NCBI RefSeq assembly: GCF_024300825.1
Contig: NZ_CP101323.1
Span: 1,612,001-1,676,000 of the forward strand
DNA: 64,000 bases
Direction: 5' to 3'
From: Natronomonas gomsonensis
GTDB taxonomy: Archaea > Halobacteriota > Halobacteria > Halobacteriales > Haloarculaceae
Part shown: positions 33,751 through 42,146 of the stretch, piece by piece
Layout: the number at the start of each line of letters is the position of its first letter
How positions within the stretch are numbered: the stretch's first letter is position 1
The notes under the pieces: generated by a model
What the model was told of the DNA's origin: nothing
Seen by the model: the letters and a program-made list of their open reading frames with translations, nothing else
The model's database searches: none
Position numbers and translations under genes: made by a program

Positions 33751-34220
33751 CCGGACAGGAGTCGGCGTTTCGACCCGAAACGGACCGGCTGTTGCTCGAC
33801 GTGATGCTCGGAAAGCTCGCCGTCTACCTGCGGTTGTGTGGCTACGACGCCGCCTACGCCGGCGACCGCGGCGTCGAGGCCGACGACCGCATCCTCGATA
33901 TCGCGGCCGAGGAAAACAGGACGCTTCTCACCCGCGACGTGTCACTGGCCGGGCAGGCCGAGTCCTCGATACTCCTCACGAAACGCGACGTGGAGGACCA
34001 ACTGGCCGAGTTACGCGAGGCGGGCGTCGAGTTGGCCGTCGCCGAGACGCCGACACGGTGCGGACGATGTAACGGCCCGCTCCTCGCGGTCGAAGACGAC
34101 GAGACGACACCGGAGTACGCCCCTGACCCCGAAGAAACCGACTGCTGGCGATGTCGGGACTGTGGGCAACTGTTCTGGAAGGGGAGCCACTGGAAACGGA
34201 TGAACGAGACGCTGGATTAG
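33747..34220 (+). CDS. Mut7-C RNase domain protein with zinc ribbon
   Basis: A 157-residue protein starting at GTG 33747. LLLDVMLGKLAVYLRLCGYDA (about 17-37) is the typical opening of Mut7-C (PIN-like) nucleases, with acidic residues in ADDRILDIAAEENRTLLTRD. A C-terminal zinc ribbon follows (CGRCNG about 105-110, then CWRCRDCGQLFW). It is predicted to cleave RNA; the target is unknown. It is coupled to polX by a GTGA overlap, so the DUF5788-polX-Mut7-C genes form one transcript. Confidence 0.88.
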   Translation: MTGQESAFRPETDRLLLDVMLGKLAVYLRLCGYDAAYAGDRGVEADDRILDIAAEENRTLLTRDVSLAGQAESSILLTKRDVEDQLAELREAGVELAVAETPTRCGRCNGPLLAVEDDETTPEYAPDPEETDCWRCRDCGQLFWKGSHWKRMNETLD

Positions 34221-35164
34221 CTGTTCGTGTTCGGCGTCCACTGCTCGCAGGCGTCCATGTCGTCCATCTGCTCGCTGTGGAGGCCGCAGTACGGTACCAT
34301 GCCGTCGTCGGTGCGGACGTACCGGAAGTGCTTGCAGTTGCCGCAGTAGGTGTCGCCGACGGGTGCCGAGGATTCGTCGTCGAGGAACTCGGCGTCGTCG
34401 GTCGACGGGGGTGTCCCGACGGAGTCGGTCGTCGTTGACCCGCCGTCGGTCACGCCGGCACTCGCCCCACCGAAGCCGTCGTTTCGCGACTGTGAGGTGG
34501 TTTTGTTCGCGTGATTCACCGTCGCGCCGTCGTCGTGGGCCGTGCTGCCGCCGGACTCCGAGGCGTGGTTCGTCTGGGTTTCGACGTTGCCGTCGGGCGT
34601 GCCACCGAGCAGGCCGATGCCGCCGAGCGTCCCTTTCAAGCGGTCGTTGGACACCTCGACGACTTTCGTCTCGCCCTCTTTCGTGATTTCGAGTTTGACG
34701 GTGCCGCCGGGGTCGTTGCGCGCCTTGAAGTTCGCGACGGCGGCGAACAGACACCACGAGGTGACGAGCGTCCCGAAGAAGTACACCGCGGCGACGACGA
34801 GCGTCATCGACGTGTCCCCGGAGCCGCCGACCCAATCGACGGGGTAGGCGCCGTTGAACAGGACGACGCCGGCGGCGCTGACGGCCGCCCCGGCGAAGGC
34901 CGCGACGCGAACCTTCCGCGAGGACCGCGGCAGGACGGTCATCGTTCCGAGCAGCACCGCCGGCAGCCCGAGGCCGCCGAGGATGCCGGCGACCCGCCGA
35001 GCTTCGAACATATCGAACCCGAAACGGCTGCCGACGCCGGTGGCTGCGATGACGATACCAGCAACGAGTAGGACCGCGCCGACCCCGAACAGCGCGACAC
35101 CGGCGTACAGCCGCCGGAGGCCGGCCCCGTTGCCTCCCTCGTAGACCTCCGTGAGGCTAGCCAT
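34217..35164 (-). CDS. Haloarchaeal membrane protein with C-terminal Cys-rich ribbon
   Basis: A 315-residue protein. The N-terminal half has four membrane helices (about 18-42, 57-75, 84-103, 118-142). A cytoplasmic or extracellular beta-rich segment follows (VKLEITKEGETKVVEVSNDR), then a roughly 90-residue Ser/Thr/Asp/Gly linker, and a small C-terminal metal-binding motif: YCGNCKHFRYV...YCGLHSEQMDDMDACEQW, with four Cys and two His. The ribbon pattern resembles that in several haloarchaeal DUFs. Function is unknown. It overlaps the convergent Mut7-C gene by 4 bp. Confidence 0.72.
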   Translation of the reverse strand: MASLTEVYEGGNGAGLRRLYAGVALFGVGAVLLVAGIVIAATGVGSRFGFDMFEARRVAGILGGLGLPAVLLGTMTVLPRSSRKVRVAAFAGAAVSAAGVVLFNGAYPVDWVGGSGDTSMTLVVAAVYFFGTLVTSWCLFAAVANFKARNDPGGTVKLEITKEGETKVVEVSNDRLKGTLGGIGLLGGTPDGNVETQTNHASESGGSTAHDDGATVNHANKTTSQSRNDGFGGASAGVTDGGSTTTDSVGTPPSTDDAEFLDDESSAPVGDTYCGNCKHFRYVRTDDGMVPYCGLHSEQMDDMDACEQWTPNTNS

Positions 35165-35281
35165 AGAAACGTCTAGAGTCTCCTGACACAAAACACTACG
35201 TCAGACGCACGCACGACACGTGTCGATTTGCTGGGTAGAACGTCTCTCGTTCGGCTTCGGACGCACGGTGACGGTCGTCGG

Positions 35282-36028
35282 CTACTCCTCGGCCGCTCGA
35301 ATCCGTCGTTCCGCCGCTTCGAGTGCCGCCTCGCTGTCGAAGTCTTCGATGATAGCGTCAAGTTCGCCCTCGCTCGCATCCGCGAGGTCACGAGCGTGGG
35401 CGGTGATGTTCGGCACGGCGCGGATGAGATTGTCGATGATGGGAACCGTCGCCGACTGGGCCGACCGCGACATCGGGTTGAGGTCGACGACGAGTTCGGT
35501 CTTGCCCATCTCCGCGAGCGCCTCGGCGCGGTCGCCGTCTTCCAGTGGAACGAGGACCACGTCGGCGCTGCCGATGCCGTCGGCGTCGACTTTCGCTCGT
35601 TCGTGGTCTAACCCCGGAATCCGGCCGTCGGCCGTCAGTCCGAGTACTTCCTCGGCGCCGTGTTCCCGAAGGTGCTCGGCAATGCGCTCCATTCGCTCTT
35701 CGGTGCGGTTGAACAGGTTCACTTCCAGAGCCGCACCCGTCGCTTCGGCGAGTTCGACCATCTCGCCGGGCGCCAACGCCGCGACGTTGCCGTTGATAGA
35801 GAGGACGGCGTTCTCGGCACGGAGGAGGTACGCGGCCGCGACGCGTTCAGCCTCGTCGGCACTGGGAATCGTCTCCTCGCCGAGGAGATAGTCGAAGGCC
35901 TCGCCGCGACCCTGTGCGATGAGTCCCTGTCTGGACGTGATGCCGAGGTCGACCCCCTCCTCGATACGGTGTCGCGTCAAAAGCGACTCGTATCGGGGGT
36001 GTGACTCCGGTATCTCCGGACCGGTCAT
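35282..36028 (-). CDS. 4-phosphopantoate--beta-alanine ligase (archaeal phosphopantothenate synthetase)
   Basis: A 248-residue enzyme joining 4-phosphopantoate and beta-alanine with ATP in archaeal CoA biosynthesis. Family segments: HPRYESLLTRHRIEEGVDLGITSRQGL at the N-terminus (first part shown), QGRGEAFDYLLGEETI, LSINGNVAALAPGEMV, EVNLFNRTEERMERIAEHL, GIGSADVVLVPLEDGDRAEAL and VVDLNPMSRSAQSATVPIID. It replaces the bacterial PanC route. Its functional partner, pantoate kinase, is encoded 2.1 kb away on the same strand. Length and motifs leave little doubt. Confidence 0.93.
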   Translation of the reverse strand: MTGPEIPESHPRYESLLTRHRIEEGVDLGITSRQGLIAQGRGEAFDYLLGEETIPSADEAERVAAAYLLRAENAVLSINGNVAALAPGEMVELAEATGAALEVNLFNRTEERMERIAEHLREHGAEEVLGLTADGRIPGLDHERAKVDADGIGSADVVLVPLEDGDRAEALAEMGKTELVVDLNPMSRSAQSATVPIIDNLIRAVPNITAHARDLADASEGELDAIIEDFDSEAALEAAERRIRAAEE

Positions 36029-36082
36029 GGGAATGGGTGGGCGACGGGCCGATAAAAGGCTCCCGCTCGGCGTCGCTCGGAA

Positions 36083-36661
36083 CTACACGCCGCCGAACAC
36101 CCAGAGCGCGACGGACGGCGACAGCGCGAGGAGGACACCGAGGAATACCGTCGTTGCGACCGTTCGCCACTCGAAGGCACCTTCGCCATCGTAGCGCCAC
36201 AGTTGCAGTCCGACGAAGACGCTCGCGACGACGACTCCGCCGACGATTAGCAGCGACGGCATGAGAGACGGCGAGGAATCGCTCGACACCGCGAAGTCGG
36301 CGCCGAGACCGACGGCACCGACGGCGGCCGCCGCGAGGACGTAGGCGATGCCCGCGACGACGTGTCGGATGGCCGCTGCCATCGAAGGCGAGTCGTCTTC
36401 GGCCGGGAGCGTCGCCGGCGAGGCGAAGGTCCCGAAACCCAGATACAACAACGGCAGCGTCCCGACGGCGACGACGACGGCGTAGGGAGACACCGACGAA
36501 GCGGCGAGGATGAACACGGCCGTCGTCAGCGCATACGTTCTGAACGTTACCTCACCCAACACCAGCGGCGGGACGAACAGCAGCGTTGCCACGACGAGGG
36601 CGAACAGCGAAACGGGAACCGAAAACGGTCGAAACCGTTCGGCGGAAGCCTGAAGCGACAT
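36083..36661 (-). CDS. Polytopic membrane protein of unknown function
   Basis: A 192-residue protein with about six hydrophobic helices (roughly 14-35, 40-58, 60-78, 95-115, 130-152, 165-188) and almost no polar loops. No catalytic motif is visible. It is 22 bp downstream of the acyltransferase-like gene and 55 bp upstream of the phosphopantothenate synthetase gene on the same strand, so it belongs to that transcription unit. A transporter or membrane-integrity role is conceivable but unsupported. Confidence 0.7.
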   Translation of the reverse strand: MSLQASAERFRPFSVPVSLFALVVATLLFVPPLVLGEVTFRTYALTTAVFILAASSVSPYAVVVAVGTLPLLYLGFGTFASPATLPAEDDSPSMAAAIRHVVAGIAYVLAAAAVGAVGLGADFAVSSDSSPSLMPSLLIVGGVVVASVFVGLQLWRYDGEGAFEWRTVATTVFLGVLLALSPSVALWVFGGV

Positions 36662-36682
36662 CCGCGTTCGTTTCGGACCCGA

Positions 36683-38017
36683 TTACAAATGTCTTCTGTC
36701 GTCACGGGTGGTGTCTCGCACCGTCGCGGCCAATCGCTCACAGAAGCGGTCCGCGAACGACTCGGCGGCCGCGGCGTCGAACCCCGAGCGGATATACCGG
36801 AACCCGAGGTGGAGTCGGTCCCCGACGGTTGCGGCGCCGATACTGACCGGCGTCGGCGGCCAACACGGTGGCGTAAACCACAACTGCTCGAACGTTCCGT
36901 CGGGCAGCGTCGGCAGGGCCGGAATCCGCCCGAGGTTCGACAGCACCGCCGTGTCCAGCAGGCGTTCGCCGGGACCGTCGAGTAGTCTCGGGAGTCGCTT
37001 TCGGACCGAAAGCGGCAGCGACGCCGAGGCGAGATGCCACCATTCGAGGTACCCCAGCGGTCGGTCACTCCGTTTGGTGTGACGCGTCTGTTCGGTCACT
37101 CGCGAGACGGCCCTCGCCACGTTCCGGCGATGCGAGGCGTCGGTGGTGACGCTGTCGAAGAGGGTGTACAGTCCGACGCCGTCGTAGAATCGCTCTTGGG
37201 GGCGGATGTTCACCGGCATCATGAGACCGATTTTGTCCGGTCCGTCGGGGGCGGAGGCGTTCCATCGGTCGATGGTGAGATGCAGGGCCGCAAGGAGCAG
37301 GTCGTTGACCGTGGCTTCCCCCGGTCCCCCGTCGATAAGCCGACCGGTCAAGCCGGCATCGACGTGTCGGTGGGCGAATCGCCACTCGACGGGACCCGAA
37401 TCCCCCGACGAGAGTCTCTCGGGTGGGTCGATGAGATAGCTGAGTCGTCGTGCGGCCGCACCCATCGACCGAAGGCGGCGCCTCGGTTCGGTGGGCCGAA
37501 TCGTTCGTATCATCTCTCGGGGGGACTCCTCTACGGGGTGCGGTGTCGGGTCGTCACCGCGATACGCGACGAGCAGCGCGTACAGCACCCGGAGTGCGCC
37601 GACACCGTCCATCGAGACGTGGCTGGCACAGACACAGAGTCGGTCGCCGCCGTCGATGCCACCGCCACGAACCACGAGCAGTCGGAGGGGAAGTTCCGTT
37701 TCGAGGTCGAACCGCTGGCCGTAGAATCGCCGCCGGAGTTCACCGAGGTCGGCGTCGTCCGCTGGGACGATTTCGACGGGAACGTCGGCTGAATCGTCGG
37801 GAATCACCCAAGTGTAGTCCGTCGGACCGCTGTCGTCCCGGCGGCGGCAACCCTTTACTACCGGGTAAGCTTCGCAGGCCCGTCTGGCGGCCGTCGCGAG
37901 CCGTTCGCCGTCGATTCTCGCCGTCGTCGTGGCTTCGGCCTGTATGTTCAACGGCGTGTAGGCTCGCTCGATGTGGAAGACGGCTTCCTGTAGTCGAGTG
38001 AACGGAACCCGTTTCAC
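36683..38017 (-). CDS. Condensation-domain / WS-DGAT-like acyltransferase
   Basis: A 444-residue protein of the CoA-dependent acyltransferase superfamily (chloramphenicol acetyltransferase/condensation fold). The N-terminal half has CVCASHVSMDGVGALRVLYA (about 130-149); the HxxxDG motif is kept as HVSMDG but the first His of the HHxxxDG form is Ser. The second half contains EATVNDLLLAALHLTIDRW, GLMMPVNIRPQERF and the latch-like TAVLSNLGRIPALP. It may esterify or amidate a lipid or alcohol using acyl-CoA. Lying between pantoate kinase and phosphopantothenate synthetase is notable. Substrate is unknown. Confidence 0.78.
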   Translation of the reverse strand: MKRVPFTRLQEAVFHIERAYTPLNIQAEATTTARIDGERLATAARRACEAYPVVKGCRRRDDSGPTDYTWVIPDDSADVPVEIVPADDADLGELRRRFYGQRFDLETELPLRLLVVRGGGIDGGDRLCVCASHVSMDGVGALRVLYALLVAYRGDDPTPHPVEESPREMIRTIRPTEPRRRLRSMGAAARRLSYLIDPPERLSSGDSGPVEWRFAHRHVDAGLTGRLIDGGPGEATVNDLLLAALHLTIDRWNASAPDGPDKIGLMMPVNIRPQERFYDGVGLYTLFDSVTTDASHRRNVARAVSRVTEQTRHTKRSDRPLGYLEWWHLASASLPLSVRKRLPRLLDGPGERLLDTAVLSNLGRIPALPTLPDGTFEQLWFTPPCWPPTPVSIGAATVGDRLHLGFRYIRSGFDAAAAESFADRFCERLAATVRDTTRDDRRHL

Positions 38018-38129
38018 GAGTCGCCCTCTCGCATGAGAGTACCGACGGGCGGTAGCATCAAAAGCGTCGGGCCGTCCGCCACCCTCGGACGGCTGTCAGG
38101 GGGCGAAACGCGGCCGCCGACGCCCCGTT

Positions 38130-38945
38130 TTACCGAACGTGCGCACCGGGGAGACACACCTCACACCGCTCGGCGTCGTAGCCCGCATCCGAAAGACCAG
38201 TATCGAGTGCGAACACCGTCTCGCCGAGCATCGCCATCGAGGCGTCGCCGCCGGCCTCCGAAACGTCGCGAATCGCCTCCTCGAGTCGAGGGGTCAGGAG
38301 GTCCGCCTCGCGTGCGAAGCGCCGCGAGGCGGCCATCATCGTCTCCAGCGTCGGTTCGGCGACGAGTTGCGACAGCGCCTGCTTGCCCGCCGCGGACAGT
38401 TCTTCGGTGTCACCGCCGAGAACGTCCTCGGTCGACAGTTCACCGAAGGTGACGTACTCGATTTGCCGGCGGTCGGGGATGCCGTCCATCGCGCCGTGGG
38501 CCGGCGCGCCCGGTTCCAGTCGAACCGGGAACCCGCCGCGGGCCTGTCCAACCACGTCGCCGAGTCCCGTCCCGGCCTGTACCTCCGCACCGTGGGCGAT
38601 GGTGACGAGTTCGTTCTCCGACAGTTGGCGGTCGAACACACGGTTGGCGACGAGCGCGGTGCCGAGTGCGAGCGCGCCGGAGACCCCGAATCCCGAACCG
38701 AGCGGGAGGTCGGTTTCGGCGACGACGCGGGCGTTGGCCCGGAGGGCACCCAACACCCGGTCGACGGCTTCGATTTCGAGTTCCTCGCCGTTGAGTTCGA
38801 GCCCATCACCGGCTTCGAGTCGGACGGTTACGCCGTCGGCGAGGGTGACGCCCGCCCCGCGGGAGCCGGCTTTCGTCGGGTCGTCGTCCGGGTGGGCACT
38901 GAAAAAGGCGGTCACGTGGCCCGGAACGAACGCCGCGTCTGTCAT
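38130..38945 (-). CDS. Pantoate kinase (archaeal GHMP kinase)
   Basis: A 271-residue GHMP-family kinase that phosphorylates pantoate to 4-phosphopantoate, the step before the synthetase encoded nearby. MTDAAFVPGHVTAFFSAHPD opens the family, LPLGSGFGVSGALALG (about 80-95) is the ATP-binding GHMP loop, and VQAGTGLGDVVGQARGGF (about 121-138) is the pantoate-kinase hallmark. It ends with a CxxC-like ERCEVCLPGAH. TTAAAA at 38969-38974 on the minus strand is a TATA box 24-29 bp upstream, so it probably heads the operon. Confidence 0.92.
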   Translation of the reverse strand: MTDAAFVPGHVTAFFSAHPDDDPTKAGSRGAGVTLADGVTVRLEAGDGLELNGEELEIEAVDRVLGALRANARVVAETDLPLGSGFGVSGALALGTALVANRVFDRQLSENELVTIAHGAEVQAGTGLGDVVGQARGGFPVRLEPGAPAHGAMDGIPDRRQIEYVTFGELSTEDVLGGDTEELSAAGKQALSQLVAEPTLETMMAASRRFAREADLLTPRLEEAIRDVSEAGGDASMAMLGETVFALDTGLSDAGYDAERCEVCLPGAHVR

Positions 38946-38968
38946 GGAATGGCTTCCGTGACGCGCCG

Positions 38969-38974
38969 TTTTAA
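38969..38974 (-). promoter_or_regulatory. TATA box for the pantoate kinase operon
   Basis: TTAAAA on the minus strand, 24-29 bp from the ATG at 38945. It would drive pantoate kinase and perhaps the four downstream genes as a leaderless transcript. Confidence 0.5.
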
Positions 38975-39077
38975 GGCTTGCTTGACTGATTCCGACCGCC
39001 AGGGAGGTCCGAACCCGCCGACCGGAAGAACAACCGTTTTGGTGTGGCTACCAGAACACCCAACATAGTGACTAGCC

Positions 39078-40154
39078 GTGCCTGAGGAGCCACCAGACCA
39101 ACCCGCCGACGAGGCGATTCTCGTTCCGGTCGGCGAATCCGTCACGCTGCGGAACACCGTCGCCTACGCGGTCCGCGAAGCGCTCGCGGCCTCGGGCGAG
39201 ATACACTTCGTCGCACCGCTGGCATCCAGCGCCATCGGCGACGTGAGTGCCGACGGAAAAGCCGAACTCGAGGAACTGCTCGAACGGGCGACCGTCTGGG
39301 CGGAGGAAGACGCCGGCGACGAAGCGGCCGAGCTCCGAATCGAGACGGCCGTCGTCGGCGCCGACGAGTATCTCTTCGGTCCCGACGATTACGCCCGCGT
39401 TCTCACAGATTACGCCCGAAGCCACGGCGTCGAGCGCGTCGTCATCGACCCGGAGTACAGCCCCGGCGGCAACGTCCCGCTGTTGCGCCCGATGGAGGTC
39501 GCACTCGTCGAGGCGGGACTGACAGTCGAGGAGGCACCGGTCGACCGACCCACCCGCCGCGGCCAACTCGTCCGGCGTGGCGGTCTGCTTCAGTTCGCCA
39601 CACTGTTCGGCGTCTCGTTTCTGTTCTATCAACTCCTCAGCGGATTCACGCTCTCGGGGTTCGACCTCGTTACCGGCGTCATTTCGGCGACGGTCGTCGC
39701 CGCCCTGTTGCACCGCATCGCCTTCAGCGACCGGATGCGCCTCGGCGTCATCGCCAAACGGCTCGTTCGGCTCGCCATCTTCGTCCCGTATCTCGTCTAC
39801 GAAATCGTCGTCTCGAACCTCCTCGTGGCGTACGTCGTCTTACACCCGTCGATGCCAATCGAACCGCGGACGGTCGAGGTTCGCTCGGCCGTCTGGGGCG
39901 GGATGCCGGTGACGACGCTGGCAAACAGCATCACGCTCACGCCGGGAACGCTCACCGTCCGAGTGCGCGGACAGGACTTCATGGTCCACTCGCTCATCCC
40001 GGCCGCCCGAGAGGGACTGTTCGACGGGTCGCTCGAACGAGCGGTCCGGTTCGTCTTCTACGGCCGGGCCGCCGCCGGCATCTCGACGCCGCGGGAGCGC
40101 GGCGACTGCCAAATACTCGACACCGTCACCGAGGACGGAGGTGAGGAGGACTGA
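39078..40154 (+). CDS. mnhE: Mrp antiporter subunit MnhE with N-terminal USP-like domain
   Basis: A 358-residue protein starting at GTG 39078. Residues about 10-165 resemble a universal stress protein nucleotide-binding fold (AILVPVGESVTLRNTVAYAV, then VERVVIDPEYSPGG). Residues 170-340 are the MnhE subunit: LLQFATLFGVSFLFYQLLSG, a second helix, then FVPYLVYEIVVSNLLVAYVVL and ANSITLTPGTLTVRVRGQDFMVHSL. It helps assemble the Na+/H+ antiporter complex. The USP-like domain is absent from bacterial MrpE (about 160 residues) and may be regulatory. First gene of a coupled operon. Confidence 0.9.
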   Translation: MPEEPPDQPADEAILVPVGESVTLRNTVAYAVREALAASGEIHFVAPLASSAIGDVSADGKAELEELLERATVWAEEDAGDEAAELRIETAVVGADEYLFGPDDYARVLTDYARSHGVERVVIDPEYSPGGNVPLLRPMEVALVEAGLTVEEAPVDRPTRRGQLVRRGGLLQFATLFGVSFLFYQLLSGFTLSGFDLVTGVISATVVAALLHRIAFSDRMRLGVIAKRLVRLAIFVPYLVYEIVVSNLLVAYVVLHPSMPIEPRTVEVRSAVWGGMPVTTLANSITLTPGTLTVRVRGQDFMVHSLIPAAREGLFDGSLERAVRFVFYGRAAAGISTPRERGDCQILDTVTEDGGEED

Positions 40155-40423
40155 TGGTCAACGACATCCTTCTCGGCGCCGCCGCGGTGTTCGTCGTCCT
40201 CGTCATCGTGGTGCTGTATCGAGCGGTTCGGGGACCGACGATGCAGGACCGCGTGCTGGCGGTGAACGTCATCGGGACGAACACCGTCGTCATCCTCGCG
40301 CTATTGTCGGCCGCGTTGGACGTGCCGTACTTCCTCGACATCGCTCTGGTGTACGCGCTGTTGAACTTCCTGATGGCCGTCGCCATCTCGAAGTTCACCG
40401 TCGACCGCGGGGGGGTGATGTGA
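40154..40423 (+). CDS. mnhF: Mrp antiporter subunit MnhF
   Basis: An 89-residue membrane protein with three helices. YRAVRGPTMQDRVLAVNVIGTNTV and DIALVYALLNFLMAVAISKF are the signature of MrpF, one of the small subunits packed around the antiporter core. Its ATG shares a base with the MnhE stop. The C-terminal VDRGGVM is short and charged. Confidence 0.9.
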   Translation: MVNDILLGAAAVFVVLVIVVLYRAVRGPTMQDRVLAVNVIGTNTVVILALLSAALDVPYFLDIALVYALLNFLMAVAISKFTVDRGGVM

Positions 40424-40424
40424 C

Positions 40425-40730
40425 GTGACGCCGACCGAAATCGCCGTCATCATCTTCCTCGGCGGCGGTCTGTTCTTCACGCTCGTCGCCGCTGTGGGCG
40501 TCATCCGCCTGCCGGACATCTACACCCGCGCCCACACCGCGAGTCAGGCCGACACCCTCGGTGCGGGCCTGACGCTCGTCGCCGTCGCACTCACGCTCGG
40601 ACTGGAAATATCGACACTCAAGACCGTGCTTCTGTTGGTGTTCATCTTCATCACGAACCCGACGGCCGCCCACGCGGTCGCCCGCGCCGCACACGAGCAG
40701 GGCATCGAACCCTGGAGGGAAGACCGATGA
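40425..40730 (+). CDS. mnhG: Mrp antiporter subunit MnhG
   Basis: A 101-residue three-helix subunit starting at GTG 40425, one base after MnhF. AAVGVIRLPDIYTRAHTASQ (about 23-42) and DTLGAGLTLVAVAL are the MrpG motifs, and FIFITNPTAAHAVARAAHEQG ends the domain (first 20 residues of that segment are diagnostic). It completes the E-F-G small-subunit block. The stop overlaps the next ATG by 4 bp. Confidence 0.92.
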   Translation: MTPTEIAVIIFLGGGLFFTLVAAVGVIRLPDIYTRAHTASQADTLGAGLTLVAVALTLGLEISTLKTVLLLVFIFITNPTAAHAVARAAHEQGIEPWREDR

Positions 40731-41266
40731 TGGAGTACGTCGCCTACGCGTTGGTCGTCTTCGTCGTCCTGACGGGCATCGCGACGGCGCTACTCCGGGA
40801 CGTACTCGCGGCCATCATCGTCTTCGCCGCCTACAGCCTCGGGATGGCGCTTCTGTACACGCTGTTGTTGGCGCCGGACGTTGGACTCACCGAGGCGGTC
40901 ATCGGCGCCGGCGTGACGACCATCCTGTTGCTTTTGACCATCGTGAAGACGGTTCGACCGGGTGGCGAACGGACCATCGAACGCTTCGATCCCCGGGCAG
41001 CGGTGGCTTGCGGCGCTCTCGCCGTCGTCTTCGGATTGACGCTGCCCGACCTGCCGGCGGTCGGCGACCCGAACTCGCCGATTCTCAGCTACGACGCGGT
41101 TACCGGCCACTACCTCACACAGTCGTACGCCGAAACCGGCGTCGAAAACACCGTCACGGCCGTGCTGGCGGCCTACCGTGGGTTCGACACCTTCGGCGAG
41201 GCGACCGTCGTCTTCGCCGCCGGGGTGGCGGTTCTCGTCGTCCTGCAGCGGGAGGTGTTCACATGA
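40727..41266 (+). CDS. DUF4040 / MnhB N-part subunit
   Basis: A 179-residue membrane protein with about six helices. The N-terminal two-thirds (LLRDVLAAIIVFAAYSLGMA and LLLAPDVGLTEAVIGAGVTT) match DUF4040, equivalent to a C-terminal segment of the long bacterial MrpA or an N-part of MnhB. Glu in DVGLTEAVIGAG is the conserved charged residue of this channel. The C-terminal portion holds GVENTVTAVLAAYRGFDTFGEA, a further MnhA/MbhE-like module. Either ATG 40727 or 40730 could be used. Confidence 0.88.
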   Translation: MMEYVAYALVVFVVLTGIATALLRDVLAAIIVFAAYSLGMALLYTLLLAPDVGLTEAVIGAGVTTILLLLTIVKTVRPGGERTIERFDPRAAVACGALAVVFGLTLPDLPAVGDPNSPILSYDAVTGHYLTQSYAETGVENTVTAVLAAYRGFDTFGEATVVFAAGVAVLVVLQREVFT

Positions 41267-41787
41267 GCGACACGGACGAAGACAGCGAGATTCCGGAGGA
41301 GTCTCGGGAAAGCGAGCCAGCCGAAGCCGAAGAGGAGACGTTCCCGTCCCCGCGCCGGGCCTACACCGAAAGCGAAGTCATCATGAGCACCGTCCGCGTC
41401 GTGACGCCGTTCGTGCTCACGTTCGGGCTGTACATCACCTTCCACGGCGCCGACTCGCCGGGTGGCGGCTTCCAGGGCGGCGCCTTGGTCGGCGTCGTCG
41501 TGTTGATGCTCGCCTTCGCCTTCGGCATCGACCCGACCCGGCGGTGGCTCGGCACGAAGGCGGTGACGCTCGTCGCGAGTCTCGGATTGCTCGTCTTCGC
41601 CACCATCGGTCTCGGAAGCGTCGTCTTGGGCGGAGCGTTCCTCGAATACGGGCTGTATCCGCTGGAGGACGCTGCCAAATACGGCATCGAAGCCGTCGAA
41701 ATCGGCGGCATCGCACTCATCGTCGCCGGCGTCATCATGGGGCTGTTCTTCCTGACGGCCGCCGGACCCGGAGGTGACGTGGAATGA
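41263..41787 (+). CDS. mnhB: Mrp antiporter subunit MnhB
   Basis: A 174-residue protein with an acidic cytoplasmic tail of about 30 residues, then the MnhB domain: VRVVTPFVLTFGLYITFHGA, DSPGGGFQGGALVGVVVLML (the diagnostic PGGGFQGG loop, about 65-72), and two more helices ending LIVAGVIMGLFFL. The ATG lies inside the stop of the preceding gene (ATGA). It belongs to the ion-translocating core of the Mrp complex. Confidence 0.92.
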   Translation: MSDTDEDSEIPEESRESEPAEAEEETFPSPRRAYTESEVIMSTVRVVTPFVLTFGLYITFHGADSPGGGFQGGALVGVVVLMLAFAFGIDPTRRWLGTKAVTLVASLGLLVFATIGLGSVVLGGAFLEYGLYPLEDAAKYGIEAVEIGGIALIVAGVIMGLFFLTAAGPGGDVE

Positions 41788-42146
41788 TAGAGTTACTCGC
41801 CACCCGGTGGGCCTACGCGGCGTTCATCCTGCTGATGGTCACCGGGATTTACATGATGATAGCCAACGCCAACCTCGTCAAGAAGGTCATCGGGTTGAAC
41901 CTGTTCCAGAGCGCCGTCTTCCTGTTTTTCATCGCCTCGGCGTACGTCGCCGATGGCTCGGTTCCCATCGTCCACTCCGAAGGGGGTGGTGGCCCTTACG
42001 TCAGCCCGTTGCCGCACGTCATCGTCCTGACCGCCATCGTCGTCGGCGTCAGCCTCACCGCCGTCGCGTTGGCGCTCATCGTCCGCATCTACGGGGAGTA
42101 CGGCACCCTCGACGAGGCCGTCCTCCGGGAGGTGTCCGATGACTGA
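41784..42146 (+). CDS. mnhC: Mrp antiporter subunit MnhC (NuoK-like)
   Basis: A 120-residue three-helix protein homologous to complex I NuoK. GIYMMIANANLVKKVIGLNLFQ (first helix to second) and the segment PLPHVIVLTAIVVGVSLTAV (about 75-94) are typical, with conserved Lys in NLVKKVIG. It overlaps MnhB by 4 bp upstream and MnhD by 8 bp downstream, so all these subunits are made together. Confidence 0.92.
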   Translation: MIELLATRWAYAAFILLMVTGIYMMIANANLVKKVIGLNLFQSAVFLFFIASAYVADGSVPIVHSEGGGGPYVSPLPHVIVLTAIVVGVSLTAVALALIVRIYGEYGTLDEAVLREVSDD

